A stretch of DNA of 64,000 nucleotides, from the NCBI RefSeq assembly GCF_017304615.1, contig NZ_JAFKLZ010000002.1, positions 847,396 through 911,395 of the forward strand, written 5' to 3'. The notes under the pieces are model-generated. The model saw only the letters and a list, made by a program, of their open reading frames with translations, did no database searches and had not been told where the DNA came from. The position numbers and the translations under genes are program-made. Positions 8,072 to 17,597 of the stretch are shown here, piece after piece (position 1 is the first letter of the stretch; every line of letters starts with the position of its first letter). This DNA comes from Sphingomonas sp. (GTDB taxonomy: Bacteria; Pseudomonadota; Alphaproteobacteria; Sphingomonadales; Sphingomonadaceae).

Positions 8072-9235
8072 GTGGTGATTGCGCGGGGGTCCGGAAGTCT
8101 GGCCGGCATGACTGAGTTTTCTGACAAAGGCCCTCCTGTTTTCGGTACAACGCCCGGACTCGAGAAGCGGACGGGACTGGACGGCGTTGCGGTGAAGCGC
8201 CTGCTCGGGGGCGCCGTGTTGAGGGGGAAGGATCCGCGCGCGTTGCTGCAGCAGGCGGGAATTGATCCGCGCGTCTATGGCAACGTCCATGCAGCGATCG
8301 ACGGCCGCGAACTGTTCCGACTGGTTCGACAAGCGCAAGTCGCACTCGACGATTCGTTCTTTGGCTTTTTCGCGGAGCGCTTTCGCTTAGCGCTCGAATT
8401 GGAGCGCACGCTGACCTATCTGCACTGCGAGACGTTCGGCGAATCAATCCGGGTCAGCATCCGCTTCACCCAAGCCTTGTCGGAGGACATCGGGCCGCAG
8501 CTCATCGAAGACCGCGCCGGCCTGAAACACGTCTGTGTCTATCACACGGTCGATGGCGTCGATCGCGACATTTTCGTCTGGCTGCGTTTCGTTTGGATAT
8601 TCCAGTGGTTCAGCTGGCTGATCGGCCGTCCACTCCGCCTGCGTTCCGTTTCCGTCCGCGCCTCCCGCCCGGTGCAGGCGAATGGTTTCGACCGGTTCGC
8701 CGTTTTCGGCTGTCCGATAGAATATGACGCGCCGGTCGACGCGCTCTGCTACGATCGGGCCGATCTCGGTGCCCGGCTCGTCCACCATACGCTCGCGGAA
8801 TTCGACCAGTACAATGCCAGCAACCCAGACTGGTTTGCGACGCCGATCGGCCGCTCGACCTGGCGCGCGCAGACCGAGCATGTGCTCGCCGACTTTCAAC
8901 GCGCGCGCATCTGGTCGGTCTCGATCGATACCGTGGCCGAGCGGTTGCGCAGCCGCCCGCGCCGGCTCCGGCGCGACCTAGCGCGCGAGGGGGAAAGTTT
9001 TCAGCACATCCGCACGCGCCTGCGCGGCGAACTCGCGGGCGCGTACCTGCTGGCGACCGAACTGCCGATCACAGAGGTGGGCTACCGCGTCGGGTTCAGC
9101 GAACCGGGCAGCTTCACGCGCAACTTCACCGAATGGGCGGGCGTGACACCGTCCGATTATCGCACGCGCTATAAGTCGGACGGCGCGCGCGTGACCGCGG
9201 CGACGTTGCTGCTCGGAGACCAGGCTCCCGCTTAA
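8072..9235 (+). CDS. AraC-family transcriptional regulator
   Basis: About 387 residues. An N-terminal arabinose-binding-like regulatory domain of the OruR/ArgR-like AraC subgroup (roughly residues 40-230) is followed by a C-terminal AraC HTH domain. The second helix-turn-helix is clear: LPITEVGYRVGFSEPGSFTR, then FTEWAGVTPSDYR. The first HTH is less canonical. GTG at 8072 follows AAGGGGGG; ATG at 8108 is an alternative start. It lies immediately upstream of the TBDR/acyl-CoA ligase operon on the same strand, so control of that operon is the natural guess, but the trehalase locus on the other side cannot be excluded. Confidence 0.85.
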   Translation: MVIARGSGSLAGMTEFSDKGPPVFGTTPGLEKRTGLDGVAVKRLLGGAVLRGKDPRALLQQAGIDPRVYGNVHAAIDGRELFRLVRQAQVALDDSFFGFFAERFRLALELERTLTYLHCETFGESIRVSIRFTQALSEDIGPQLIEDRAGLKHVCVYHTVDGVDRDIFVWLRFVWIFQWFSWLIGRPLRLRSVSVRASRPVQANGFDRFAVFGCPIEYDAPVDALCYDRADLGARLVHHTLAEFDQYNASNPDWFATPIGRSTWRAQTEHVLADFQRARIWSVSIDTVAERLRSRPRRLRRDLAREGESFQHIRTRLRGELAGAYLLATELPITEVGYRVGFSEPGSFTRNFTEWAGVTPSDYRTRYKSDGARVTAATLLLGDQAPA

Positions 9236-9236
9236 C

Positions 9237-9257
9237 GTGACTGACCAATCTGGTCAC
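9237..9257. promoter_or_regulatory. Inverted repeat upstream of TBDR operon
   Basis: TGACCA-ATC-TGGTCA (9242-9256) is a perfect 6-base-arm dyad, embedded in a second interleaved repeat GTGAC...GTCAC (9237-9257). It lies 2 to 22 bases after the AraC gene stop and about 95 bases before the receptor ATG. No T-run follows it, which argues against a terminator, so a protein-binding site is more likely. The binding protein is unknown. Confidence 0.4.
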
Positions 9258-9349
9258 TTCGGTTAAATATCCCTGTCATCCCGGCCATCGCCAGAACCGC
9301 GTCGGATCGACGACGATGCCTCCCAATAAAAAAGCGTGGGAGAGGATAG

Positions 9350-12013
9350 ATGATCGCGACTTGGAAGCTTCGTAGGCGGATTGCACTGTCCGGCACGTCC
9401 GCGCTGGCGGCCGTGCTGTGCATGGCCGGGCCGGCATCCGCCCAGACCGCGAGCGCCGCCCCGCAGACCACCCCTCCGTCATCGGCGCAGGCGGACGACG
9501 CCAATGCGCCGCAGGACACCGACATCGTCGTCACCGGCACCAGCATTCGCGGCGTGCCACCGACGGGGTCCAATCTTCTCAGGGTCACGCGCGACGACAT
9601 CAAGCTGATCGGCGCGACCACGACCGCCGAACTGCTGGCGACCGTGCCGCAGCTCAACAGCTTCAACACCGCGCCGCGCACCAGCAACGGTGGGCTGGGA
9701 TCGTTCGCCCCCGGGCTACGCGGCTTGCCGTCGAGCGCCACGCTCCCTCTGATGAACGGGCACCGCCTGATTTCGGGCAGCACGCAGCAGACCAACCCGG
9801 ACTACCCGTTTCTCCCCGAACTCGCCATCGAGCGCGTCGAAATCGTCGCGGATGGCGCCTCGGCGATCTACGGGTCGGACGCCGTTGCCGGGGTCGTGAA
9901 CTTCATCACGCGGAAGCCGTTTTCCGGCGTCGAGGCGACTGCGCGCTATGGCATGGCGGACGACTATCGGACGGTCAGCGCCGGGGCGATCGTCGGAAAG
10001 GACTGGGGCAGCGGATCGGTCTCGCTGTCCTATCAATTCACCACCAACAACAACATCACCGGGGCCGACAGGCGATACCGGACGCTCGATTTCCGGCCGG
10101 CCGGCGGTGTCGACACGCGATCGGCGGTCTGCCCGCTGGCTAACGTCAACCTTTTCCTCGGCACGATCTACGCCGCGCCGACCCTGGCGCCCGGGACCAA
10201 CTATTGTGATCCGCGCGGGCCGGTCGATCTGGTCCCGACCAATCGCATGCACACCGGTTTCCTGTCCGCGCGTCAGACGCTTGCGCCGAACGTGACGCTG
10301 TGGGGCGAGCTGCTCTATACCGATCGCAAGGATACGGTGCAGGCCGCGCTGCCGGGGCAGACATTTGTCCTCATCCTGCCGACCAACCCGTTCTATCGCG
10401 CCCCGCCGGGCACCGCCGCCGGCTACGAATATGTCGATTTCCGGCCGGACAATCTCGTCGGCGCTGACCATTTCGACCAGACGTATCGTGTCAGGAGCGG
10501 CAATTCGTCGGTCGGGGTCGATGCCCGGCTCGGCGCGTTCAACCTGACCGTCTCGGGCACCGCCGACTGGTCGCGCAACGACACGTTCCAGCCGGGGATC
10601 AACACGACCGCGCTGACGGCGGCGGCCAGCGGCACCACTACGGCGACGGCGCTGGACCCGTTCGGGACCGGCACCAGCCCGGCCGTCGTCGCCGCCATCC
10701 TGAACAATCCCACGACGTTCGTGAACCATCAGCGCACGTTGCTGGGCGCGATCAAGATCGACGGTCCGCTTGCCGAATTGCCCGGCGGCGCGATCAAGAT
10801 CGCCGCGGGCGCCGAATATCGCCGCGAAACCTATTCGCAGCGCGGGCAGAGCGGAGGGGTCGGCTTCCCCGAAAATCTCGATCGCAACATCGCGTCGGTG
10901 TACGGCGAACTGTTCGTGCCGATCTTCGGCGACGGCAATGCCGCGCCGTTGATGCGCCGGCTCTCGCTCTCTCTTTCGGCACGGTATGACCATTACAGCG
11001 ATTTCGGATCGACCACGAACCCGAAGTTCGGCGTCGTGTGGGAGCCGGTCGACGGCTTGTCGCTGCGCGGCACGTACGGCCGGTCGTTCCGCGCGCCAGG
11101 TCTGCGCGATCTGGGGTCGACGGTCGGCTCCTATTATTCGGCGGCCGGGCTCGTCGATGCGTTCGGCGTGCGCGATCCTTCGCGTGGAGCGGCGCAGGTC
11201 AACTCGATGCTGCTGATCGGCGGCAACAAGTCGCTGCAACCGGAAAAGGCGAGAACCTTCTCGTTCGGTGCCGATCTGCGGCCGCATTTCCTGCCCGGCT
11301 TCAGCGCGAGCGCGACGTTCTACGACATCAGCTATAACAACGTGATCGGCTCGGCCTATGGCGTGGGTTCGCTGTTGTTCACCGATCCGACCTTCGCGAC
11401 GCGCGTCATCCGCAACCCGACCGCCGCACAGGTTTCGGCGGCGCTTGTCGGGACGGTGCCATTTTACTTCACCTTCGCGGCCGTGCCGACGATCGGCAAC
11501 CTGCTCGACTTGCGCCAGGGCAATTTCGGCACCCGCAAGACCAACGGCCTCGACTTCGACGTCAATTACCGTCGGGCAATCGGGTTCGGCACGGTGTTTG
11601 CGGGCGCGGCGGGTAATTACATCTTCAAATACGAAACGCAGCTCTCAGCCACATCGCCCGCCAGCGATTCGCTACAGGCCGGCGTGTCGCGGACGACCTT
11701 GCGCACGACGCTTGGTCTGACGGCGGGTCCCGTGACGATCGCGAACTTCGTCAATCATCGTAGCGGGGTGACCGGTGCGTTCGCCACGCCGACGGGCACG
11801 GGCATCTACACCGCCAAGGGGTATACGACGGTCGATCTGCGGCTGACCGTCCGGCTGCCCGATGTCGGGATTGCCAAGGGAACCGAGCTGTCGGCGCAGG
11901 TCAACGATCTGTTCGATGCGACGCCGCCGTATTTCCCGGCGACCGACGGGATCGGCGGCAGTTACAACGCGATCGGGCGTTACGTCGCAATCAACCTTCG
12001 GAAAAAGTTCTAG
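9350..12013 (+). CDS. TonB-dependent receptor (ester-catabolism operon)
   Basis: An 887-residue outer membrane transporter. GGGAGAGGA precedes ATG 9350. A signal peptide (MIATWKLRRRIALSG... to ASAQ, about residues 1-32) is followed by a TonB-box-like DIVVTGTS, a plug domain with IERVEIVADGASAIYGSDAVAGVVN, and a barrel ending INLRKKF with the C-terminal Phe. The IYGSDAVAGVVN plug version is common in large sphingomonad and Caulobacter receptors. It heads a same-strand run of ligase, dehydrogenase, permease and two esterases, so it probably admits an ester of an organic acid. The ligand is not identifiable from sequence alone. Confidence 0.93.
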   Translation: MIATWKLRRRIALSGTSALAAVLCMAGPASAQTASAAPQTTPPSSAQADDANAPQDTDIVVTGTSIRGVPPTGSNLLRVTRDDIKLIGATTTAELLATVPQLNSFNTAPRTSNGGLGSFAPGLRGLPSSATLPLMNGHRLISGSTQQTNPDYPFLPELAIERVEIVADGASAIYGSDAVAGVVNFITRKPFSGVEATARYGMADDYRTVSAGAIVGKDWGSGSVSLSYQFTTNNNITGADRRYRTLDFRPAGGVDTRSAVCPLANVNLFLGTIYAAPTLAPGTNYCDPRGPVDLVPTNRMHTGFLSARQTLAPNVTLWGELLYTDRKDTVQAALPGQTFVLILPTNPFYRAPPGTAAGYEYVDFRPDNLVGADHFDQTYRVRSGNSSVGVDARLGAFNLTVSGTADWSRNDTFQPGINTTALTAAASGTTTATALDPFGTGTSPAVVAAILNNPTTFVNHQRTLLGAIKIDGPLAELPGGAIKIAAGAEYRRETYSQRGQSGGVGFPENLDRNIASVYGELFVPIFGDGNAAPLMRRLSLSLSARYDHYSDFGSTTNPKFGVVWEPVDGLSLRGTYGRSFRAPGLRDLGSTVGSYYSAAGLVDAFGVRDPSRGAAQVNSMLLIGGNKSLQPEKARTFSFGADLRPHFLPGFSASATFYDISYNNVIGSAYGVGSLLFTDPTFATRVIRNPTAAQVSAALVGTVPFYFTFAAVPTIGNLLDLRQGNFGTRKTNGLDFDVNYRRAIGFGTVFAGAAGNYIFKYETQLSATSPASDSLQAGVSRTTLRTTLGLTAGPVTIANFVNHRSGVTGAFATPTGTGIYTAKGYTTVDLRLTVRLPDVGIAKGTELSAQVNDLFDATPPYFPATDGIGGSYNAIGRYVAINLRKKF

Positions 12014-12126
12014 CGGGGGAACGCTGTCGCAGGAGCGCACGGTCAGCCGTGCTCTCCGGCGGCAGCGGGCTGACCCGTTGCGGTTTCGACGCCGAGTTCC
12101 TTCAAGAGTGCCAAGCAGTATATCGG

Positions 12127-13740
12127 ATGCAGAATTACCCGCTCACCCTAGACCGGTTCATCGACCACGCCGCAAAGTGGCACACGAACGCGAGGGTAGT
12201 GACCGCGAACCGCGGCGTCGTGGCGAACCGAGTCGATTATGCCGCGCTGCGATCGCGCAGCAATATGCTGTCCGGCGCGCTGCAAGCGCTGGGTCTGCGG
12301 GTCGGCGACCGGGTCGGCACGCTGGCGTGGAACACTGCGCAGCATCTTGAAGTCTATTATGCGACGATGAATGCGGGCATCGTCTGCCACACGCTGAACC
12401 CGCGTTTGACGACGTCGCATCTGGCCGCAATGATCAACCAAGCGGAGGACCGGGTGCTGGCCATCGCCGCCAGTCTGATGCCGGTGCTCGCTGACCTGTT
12501 GCCGTTGTGTCCGACGGTCGAGCGGGTCATCGTGCTCGACGATGCCGATCGCGATGCGGCGGTGCGTGACTTTGCCGTTCCGGTCGACGGCCTCGATGCA
12601 ATTCTCGCGGCGCACGGCGCGCCTATGGCCTGGGGCGCCTTTCCCGAAGAGGCGCCGGCCGGGCTTTGCTTTACGTCAGGGACGACCGGTGCGCCCAAGG
12701 GTGTCGTCTTCACCCATCGTTCCAATTATCTTCATACGCTGATGTCGATCCAGCCGGACGCGTATTGCCTGTCGGCCAAGGACACGATCCTCGTCGCGAT
12801 CCCGATGTTCCACGCCAACGCCTGGGGATTTCCCTTCTCCGCGCCGTCGGTGGGCGCGAGCCTTGTCCTGCCGGGCCGAGATCTTGACGGCGCCAGCCTC
12901 GCCGCGTTGATCCGGAGCGAGAACGTGACGATCGCCGGCGGCGTGCAGACCGTATGGATCGGCCTGCTCGACCATCTCGACGCGACCGGCGGGGACGTGC
13001 CCAGCCTTGAACGGATCATCATCGGCGGATCGAAATGCCCCGATGCGCTGATCCGGCGCATGGAGGAGCGGCTCGGCGTGCGTGTTCAGACGACGTGGGG
13101 GATGACCGAGATGTCGCCGCTCGGCACCGTCGATTCGATTCAGTTTCCGCCAGCGGCCGAGCGATCGTCCGGGCGTCCGCCGATCGGGGTCGATCTGAAG
13201 CTCACCGACGCCGACGGCGAGGCGCTTGCCGAACAACGCGGGACGGTCGGGCGGCTCAAGGTCAGGGGCGCGTCGATTATCGACCGCTATTTCGGTGCGG
13301 ATTCCGATGTGCTCGACCAGCAGGGATATTTCGACACGGGCGACCTCGCGACGATCGACGACAGTGGCGCGCTCACCATCTGCGGCCGGTCGAAGGACCT
13401 GATCAAGTCCGGCGGGGAATGGATCAACCCGTCCGAGATCGAGGAGATCGTCGGCCGCGACCCGCGCGTCGCGCAAGTCGCGGTGATCGGCAAAGCGCAT
13501 CCCAAATGGGGCGAGCGTCCGGTGCTGGTCGTCGAACTGCGCCGGGGCGGGGAGGTCGCGGGCGGGGCGTTGATCGATACGCTCCGCGGGCGGATCGCCG
13601 ACTGGTGGTTGCCCGACGAGGTCGTTGTCCTACCCCGCATGCCAGTCGCCGCCACGGGCAAGATCGACAAGGTACGGTTGCGCGCGGACTATGAGGCGGG
13701 CGCACTTGCCGGTCACGTCAAGCCGCGGGTTTCGGCATGA
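12127..13740 (+). CDS. Acyl-CoA synthetase (AMP-forming), AlkK-like
   Basis: ANL-superfamily ligase that activates a carboxylic acid to its CoA thioester through an acyl-AMP. The P-loop-like motif FTSGTTGAPKGVVFTH, TTWGMTEMSP, the YFDTGDLATID hinge and the C-terminal catalytic lysine region (PVAATGKIDK) are all present. ATG 12127 (MQNYPLTLDRF, about 537 residues) matches the usual start of medium-chain/AlkK-type ligases; a GTG at 12049 is possible. The stop overlaps the dehydrogenase ATG. In this operon it probably activates the acid released by the two esterases; an aromatic acid and a fatty acid are both compatible. Confidence 0.9.
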   Translation: MQNYPLTLDRFIDHAAKWHTNARVVTANRGVVANRVDYAALRSRSNMLSGALQALGLRVGDRVGTLAWNTAQHLEVYYATMNAGIVCHTLNPRLTTSHLAAMINQAEDRVLAIAASLMPVLADLLPLCPTVERVIVLDDADRDAAVRDFAVPVDGLDAILAAHGAPMAWGAFPEEAPAGLCFTSGTTGAPKGVVFTHRSNYLHTLMSIQPDAYCLSAKDTILVAIPMFHANAWGFPFSAPSVGASLVLPGRDLDGASLAALIRSENVTIAGGVQTVWIGLLDHLDATGGDVPSLERIIIGGSKCPDALIRRMEERLGVRVQTTWGMTEMSPLGTVDSIQFPPAAERSSGRPPIGVDLKLTDADGEALAEQRGTVGRLKVRGASIIDRYFGADSDVLDQQGYFDTGDLATIDDSGALTICGRSKDLIKSGGEWINPSEIEEIVGRDPRVAQVAVIGKAHPKWGERPVLVVELRRGGEVAGGALIDTLRGRIADWWLPDEVVVLPRMPVAATGKIDKVRLRADYEAGALAGHVKPRVSA

Positions 13741-14606
13741 GCGGCGTCGCGGGGATGAAGGTCGGTGTGGTCGGCGCCGGGCTGATGGGCGCCGAGATCG
13801 CGCTCGTCTTCGCCTTGGCCGGGGCGGACGTGCTGCTCAACGATCGCGATCCGGCGGCGCTCGACGGTGCGATCGCGCGCTTGGCGGCGCTGACGGAGAG
13901 GGGCGTCGCGCGCGGATTTTATACGGCTGCACAGCGCGGTGAGGCGCTGGCACGCCTCCGTCCCGCGCCTGATCTGGCGAGCTTCGCCGATCGCGACTTG
14001 GTGACCGAAGCGGTTTTCGAATCGCTGGAGGTCAAGAGCGCGGTGTTGAGTTCGCTGGACGGCATATGCCGGGGCGACTGCGTGATCGCGTCGAACACCT
14101 CGACCCTCCCGATCTCGACGCTTGCCGCCGCGCTGGCGCCGAGACGGCGCGCGCAGCTTATCGGCACGCATTATTTTTCGCCGGTATCGCGCATGCAGTT
14201 GGTCGAGGTGATCCCAGCTTTCGACACCGAGCCTGCGATCGTCGAGGACGTCACGGCCACGCTTCGGGCGATCGGCAAGTCGCCGATCCGAGTGAACGAT
14301 GTCGCCGGGTTCGCGGTCAATCGCCTGCTCCACGCCATGCTGATCGAAGCTGTAAAGCTGGTCGAAGAAGGCGTCGCGTCGCCGGGGGATCTGGATACGG
14401 CTTGCCGGCTCGGGCTGGGGCATCCGATCGGCCCGTTCGCGCTGATGGATACGGTCACCTCGGGGCTGTGCCTCCAGGTTCAGCAGATTCTGCACGACAA
14501 TTATGGCGAGCGGTTCCGGCCGCCGGCATTGCTCAAGCAGCGCGTCGCTGCCGGTTATGGCGGCGGCCGTACTGCGCCGGGCTGGCTCGAGAGGGCCGAA
14601 GCGTGA
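13737..14606 (+). CDS. 3-hydroxyacyl-CoA dehydrogenase (single-domain type)
   Basis: NAD-dependent oxidation of a 3-hydroxyacyl-CoA to the 3-ketoacyl-CoA. A Rossmann fold at the N-terminus (VGVVGAGLMGAEIA), the ASNTSTLPIS strand, the catalytic His in GTHYFSPV with a following Glu, and a C-terminal dimerisation domain (DVAGFAVNRLLHAM) are seen. At 289 residues it lacks a crotonase half, unlike FadB. The ATG overlaps the ligase stop. No enoyl-CoA hydratase or thiolase gene accompanies it, so the pathway must be completed elsewhere in the genome. Confidence 0.92.
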   Translation: MSGVAGMKVGVVGAGLMGAEIALVFALAGADVLLNDRDPAALDGAIARLAALTERGVARGFYTAAQRGEALARLRPAPDLASFADRDLVTEAVFESLEVKSAVLSSLDGICRGDCVIASNTSTLPISTLAAALAPRRRAQLIGTHYFSPVSRMQLVEVIPAFDTEPAIVEDVTATLRAIGKSPIRVNDVAGFAVNRLLHAMLIEAVKLVEEGVASPGDLDTACRLGLGHPIGPFALMDTVTSGLCLQVQQILHDNYGERFRPPALLKQRVAAGYGGGRTAPGWLERAEA

Positions 14607-14619
14607 TCAGGAGGCGGAT

Positions 14620-15930
14620 ATGACGGCGGCACCGACAAAATCGCGCGACGCGCCGAACCGGAGCGCGTCGCCGCAGGGCGTGGTGCTGGGCATGCTGGCC
14701 TTCGTCTATGTCCTCAACTTTCTGGATCGCCAGCTCGTTTCGATCCTCGCCAAGCCGATTCAGGACGCGCTCCAGATTACCGACAGCCGGCTCGGCAGAA
14801 TCACCGGTCTCTATTTCGCGCTATTCTACTGTTTTATCGCCATTCCCGTCGGGTGGCTCGCCGACCGTACCAATCGGGTTACCGTACTGTCGGCTGCCTG
14901 CGCGCTATGGAGCGCCGCGACCGCGGCATGCGGCATGGTCGGCAATTACGGTCAGCTCGTCGTCGCGCGTATGATGGTCGGCGTGGGGGAGGCCGGCGGC
15001 GTCCCGCCGTCCTACGCAATCATCTCCGACTATTTCCCGCGCGAGCGGCGGACGACCGCGATGGCGATCTTCAACCTCGGCCCGCCGTTCGGATCGGCGT
15101 TGGGCGTCGCGTTCGGCGCGTCGCTCGCGGCCGCGTTCGACTGGCGCATTCCGTTCCTGACGATCGGCGCGATCGGCGTGGTGACCGCAATCGCCGTCTA
15201 TTTCGTCGTCCGCGAGCCCCCGCGCGGCGGGCATGACGCAAAGGCGGAGGCACCCGCCACCGATGCCGCGAGCTTCGGCGCGACCATCGCTCAATTCTTC
15301 CGCAATCCCGTCCTTCTCCTAGCATCGATCGCGAGCGGCGCGGGCAATTTCATCACCTACGGCCTGCTCAACTTCGCGACGTTGTTCCTGATGCGCGAGA
15401 AGGGCATGACGCTGAATGAGGTCGCGATCTGGTATGCGCTGGTCGTGGCGATCGGCATGGGGGGCGGCATCTACGTTTCCGGCCGGCTGGTCGACCGGTT
15501 CAGCCGGCGGAGCAAGGCGGCGTATGCGGCGATCCCGGCGCTGTCGCTGGTGCTGGCCCTGCCGTTCTTTCTCGGGTTCGTCTGGGCGCCGAACTGGCAG
15601 CCGGCGTTGCTGTTCCTTGCGGCGCCGATGTTCCTGAACTCGTTCTTCCTGTCCGCCACCGTCACCTTCGTGCAAGGCGAAGTGCCGCCCGAACGGCGCG
15701 TTATTTCCGGGGCGTTGCTCCTGCTCGCCATGAACTTCATCGGCCTTGGCCTGGGTCCGACCTTCGTCGGAATGGCAAGCGATTATTTCCATCCGACGCA
15801 CGGCGCTCATGCGTTGCAGGCCGCTTATTATGCGCTGGCGCCGATTTACCTGATCGGCGCGGCTCTGTTCTGGGCGCTCGCACGCCTCATCCGCCGCAAC
15901 GAGCGCGCTGCCGAGGGGACGAAAAGATGA
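14620..15930 (+). CDS. MFS transporter, Spinster-like
   Basis: A 436-residue inner membrane permease. AGGAGG at 14609-14614 supports ATG 14620 over the upstream in-frame start at 14503. The first helix carries YVLNFLDRQLVSILAKP, typical of the Spinster-like/organic-acid MFS group; GWLADRTNR is the loop 2-3 motif and GVGEAGGVPPSYA is in helix 5. About 12 helices are evident. Its stop overlaps the carboxylesterase ATG. It probably imports the acid or an ester fragment made in the periplasm by the neighbouring esterases. Confidence 0.85.
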   Translation: MTAAPTKSRDAPNRSASPQGVVLGMLAFVYVLNFLDRQLVSILAKPIQDALQITDSRLGRITGLYFALFYCFIAIPVGWLADRTNRVTVLSAACALWSAATAACGMVGNYGQLVVARMMVGVGEAGGVPPSYAIISDYFPRERRTTAMAIFNLGPPFGSALGVAFGASLAAAFDWRIPFLTIGAIGVVTAIAVYFVVREPPRGGHDAKAEAPATDAASFGATIAQFFRNPVLLLASIASGAGNFITYGLLNFATLFLMREKGMTLNEVAIWYALVVAIGMGGGIYVSGRLVDRFSRRSKAAYAAIPALSLVLALPFFLGFVWAPNWQPALLFLAAPMFLNSFFLSATVTFVQGEVPPERRVISGALLLLAMNFIGLGLGPTFVGMASDYFHPTHGAHALQAAYYALAPIYLIGAALFWALARLIRRNERAAEGTKR

Positions 15931-17597
15931 ACTGCCTGTCGCGCATTCTTTTCGCCGTCATTGCCGCCTGCACGATGGCTGCCAGTCCGGTCGCGGCGTC
16001 GACAGGTGGTCCAGGCGCGCCGATCCTCAACGCCTCGGCAGGCAGCGTGAAGGGTTTGCGCTCGGGCAACGCAAATGTCTTCCTGGGAATCCCCTATGCC
16101 GCCCCGCCAATCGGTGAGCGCCGCTGGCAACCGCCCGCGCCATTGCCGCGCTGGCGGGGCGTTCGCGCTGCGCAGACCATGGGCGTCGCCTGCATGCAGC
16201 CGCCGATGGCGCCGGGACCGTACGACCGGGGCCGGGTGCCGATGTCGGAGGACTGTCTGACGCTCGATGTCACCGCGCCCGCCAGCGCGCGCAATGCGCC
16301 GGTGATGGTGTGGATCCATGGCGGGACGCTGATCTGGGGGTCGGGCCATTCGGCGATGTACGACGGTCGGGAGTTCGCCAAGCGCGGCATCGTATTGGTC
16401 TCGATCAATTACCGGCTCGGCGTACTGGGCTATCTCGCGCATCCGGAGTTGAGCAAGGAATCGCCCGACGGCGTGTCCGGAAATTATGGACTGCTCGATC
16501 AAATCCAGGCGCTCAAATGGGTGCGCGCGAATATTGCCGCGTTCGGCGGCAATCCCCGCAACGTCTCGATTTTCGGCGAATCCGCTGGCGCTCTCAGCGT
16601 CGAGTATTTGCTGGCATCGCCGCTCGCCCGAGGGCTGTTCGCCAAGGCGATCGTCGAGAGCGGCTACCTTTTCACGACGCCGGCGCTTCGTGCCAAACAG
16701 GGCGAAGAGCCGACGGCCGAGGCGCTGGGGCAATGGCTGGGCGGCAAGCTGAACGCGCCCACCATCGCGGCGTTGCGGGCCATGGACGCGAACAAGCTGG
16801 TGGTTGCCGCCGGCGCGACCGGATACGCGCCATATGGCACGATCGACGGCAAGATATTGACGCGGCAACTGGTCGACACGTTCGATCGCGGCGAGCAGGC
16901 CCGGGTGCCCTTGATCGCGGGGTTCAACAGCGGCGAGATCCGCACGCTGCGTTTTCTGTTGCCGCCGCCACCAGCCAATGCGGAGGCCTATACGGCGGAC
17001 ATCAGGGCACGTTACGGTGATCTGGCCGACGCCTATCTTCGGCTCTACCCGCCACGCGACTTCGACCGGACGTTGCTCGCCGCGACGCGTGATACGGTGT
17101 TCGGCTGGACGGCCGAGCGGCTGGTGCGCAAGCAAGCCGCGATCGGCCAGCGCGCGTTCCTCTATTATTTCGACCACGGCTATCCGGCCGCAGATGCGGC
17201 GAACCTGACCGGGTTTCACGCGAGCGAAGTGCCGTTCGTGTTCGGTACGCTTGAGGATACGCCGCCAAACTGGCCCGCGATTGCGCGCACACCGGGCGAG
17301 CGGCGTTTTTCGGACGCGATGCTCAATTACTGGACGAGCTTCGCCCGCACGGGCGCGCCGACGGCGAGGGGCGCACCGGCTTGGCCTCCCTTCGCCCCCA
17401 CTGGAACCGCGATGCGTTTCGCCGATGTGCCGACCTTGTGGAGGGATTTCATGCCGGGCATGTACGACCTGCACGAGCAAGCGACATGCCGCCGCCGCGC
17501 CGCGGGAACGCAGTCGTGGAACTGGCGCACCGGGAGCACGGCGCCGGTGTTGCCGCCGCGCGTGCCGCAATGCGCCACGGGGAGTGCAAAGCCATGA
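15927..17597 (+). CDS. Secreted type-B carboxylesterase
   Basis: A 556-residue alpha/beta hydrolase of the cholinesterase/pnbA family. A signal peptide covers about residues 1-25 (ends PVAAS). FLGIPYAAPP, SEDCLTLDV, an oxyanion segment WIHGGTLIWGSG (the family usually has HGGGF), the nucleophile elbow IFGESAGA and the C-terminal FHASEVPFVFG with the catalytic His are present. The start overlaps the permease stop and the stop overlaps the tannase ATG (both ATGA). Together with the tannase-family enzyme it probably cleaves an imported ester in the periplasm. Confidence 0.9.
   Translation: MNCLSRILFAVIAACTMAASPVAASTGGPGAPILNASAGSVKGLRSGNANVFLGIPYAAPPIGERRWQPPAPLPRWRGVRAAQTMGVACMQPPMAPGPYDRGRVPMSEDCLTLDVTAPASARNAPVMVWIHGGTLIWGSGHSAMYDGREFAKRGIVLVSINYRLGVLGYLAHPELSKESPDGVSGNYGLLDQIQALKWVRANIAAFGGNPRNVSIFGESAGALSVEYLLASPLARGLFAKAIVESGYLFTTPALRAKQGEEPTAEALGQWLGGKLNAPTIAALRAMDANKLVVAAGATGYAPYGTIDGKILTRQLVDTFDRGEQARVPLIAGFNSGEIRTLRFLLPPPPANAEAYTADIRARYGDLADAYLRLYPPRDFDRTLLAATRDTVFGWTAERLVRKQAAIGQRAFLYYFDHGYPAADAANLTGFHASEVPFVFGTLEDTPPNWPAIARTPGERRFSDAMLNYWTSFARTGAPTARGAPAWPPFAPTGTAMRFADVPTLWRDFMPGMYDLHEQATCRRRAAGTQSWNWRTGSTAPVLPPRVPQCATGSAKP

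Noticed and set aside
9716-11287. 523-codon open frame on the minus strand
   Set aside because: It is antisense to the receptor at 9350-12013, and no motif was seen.
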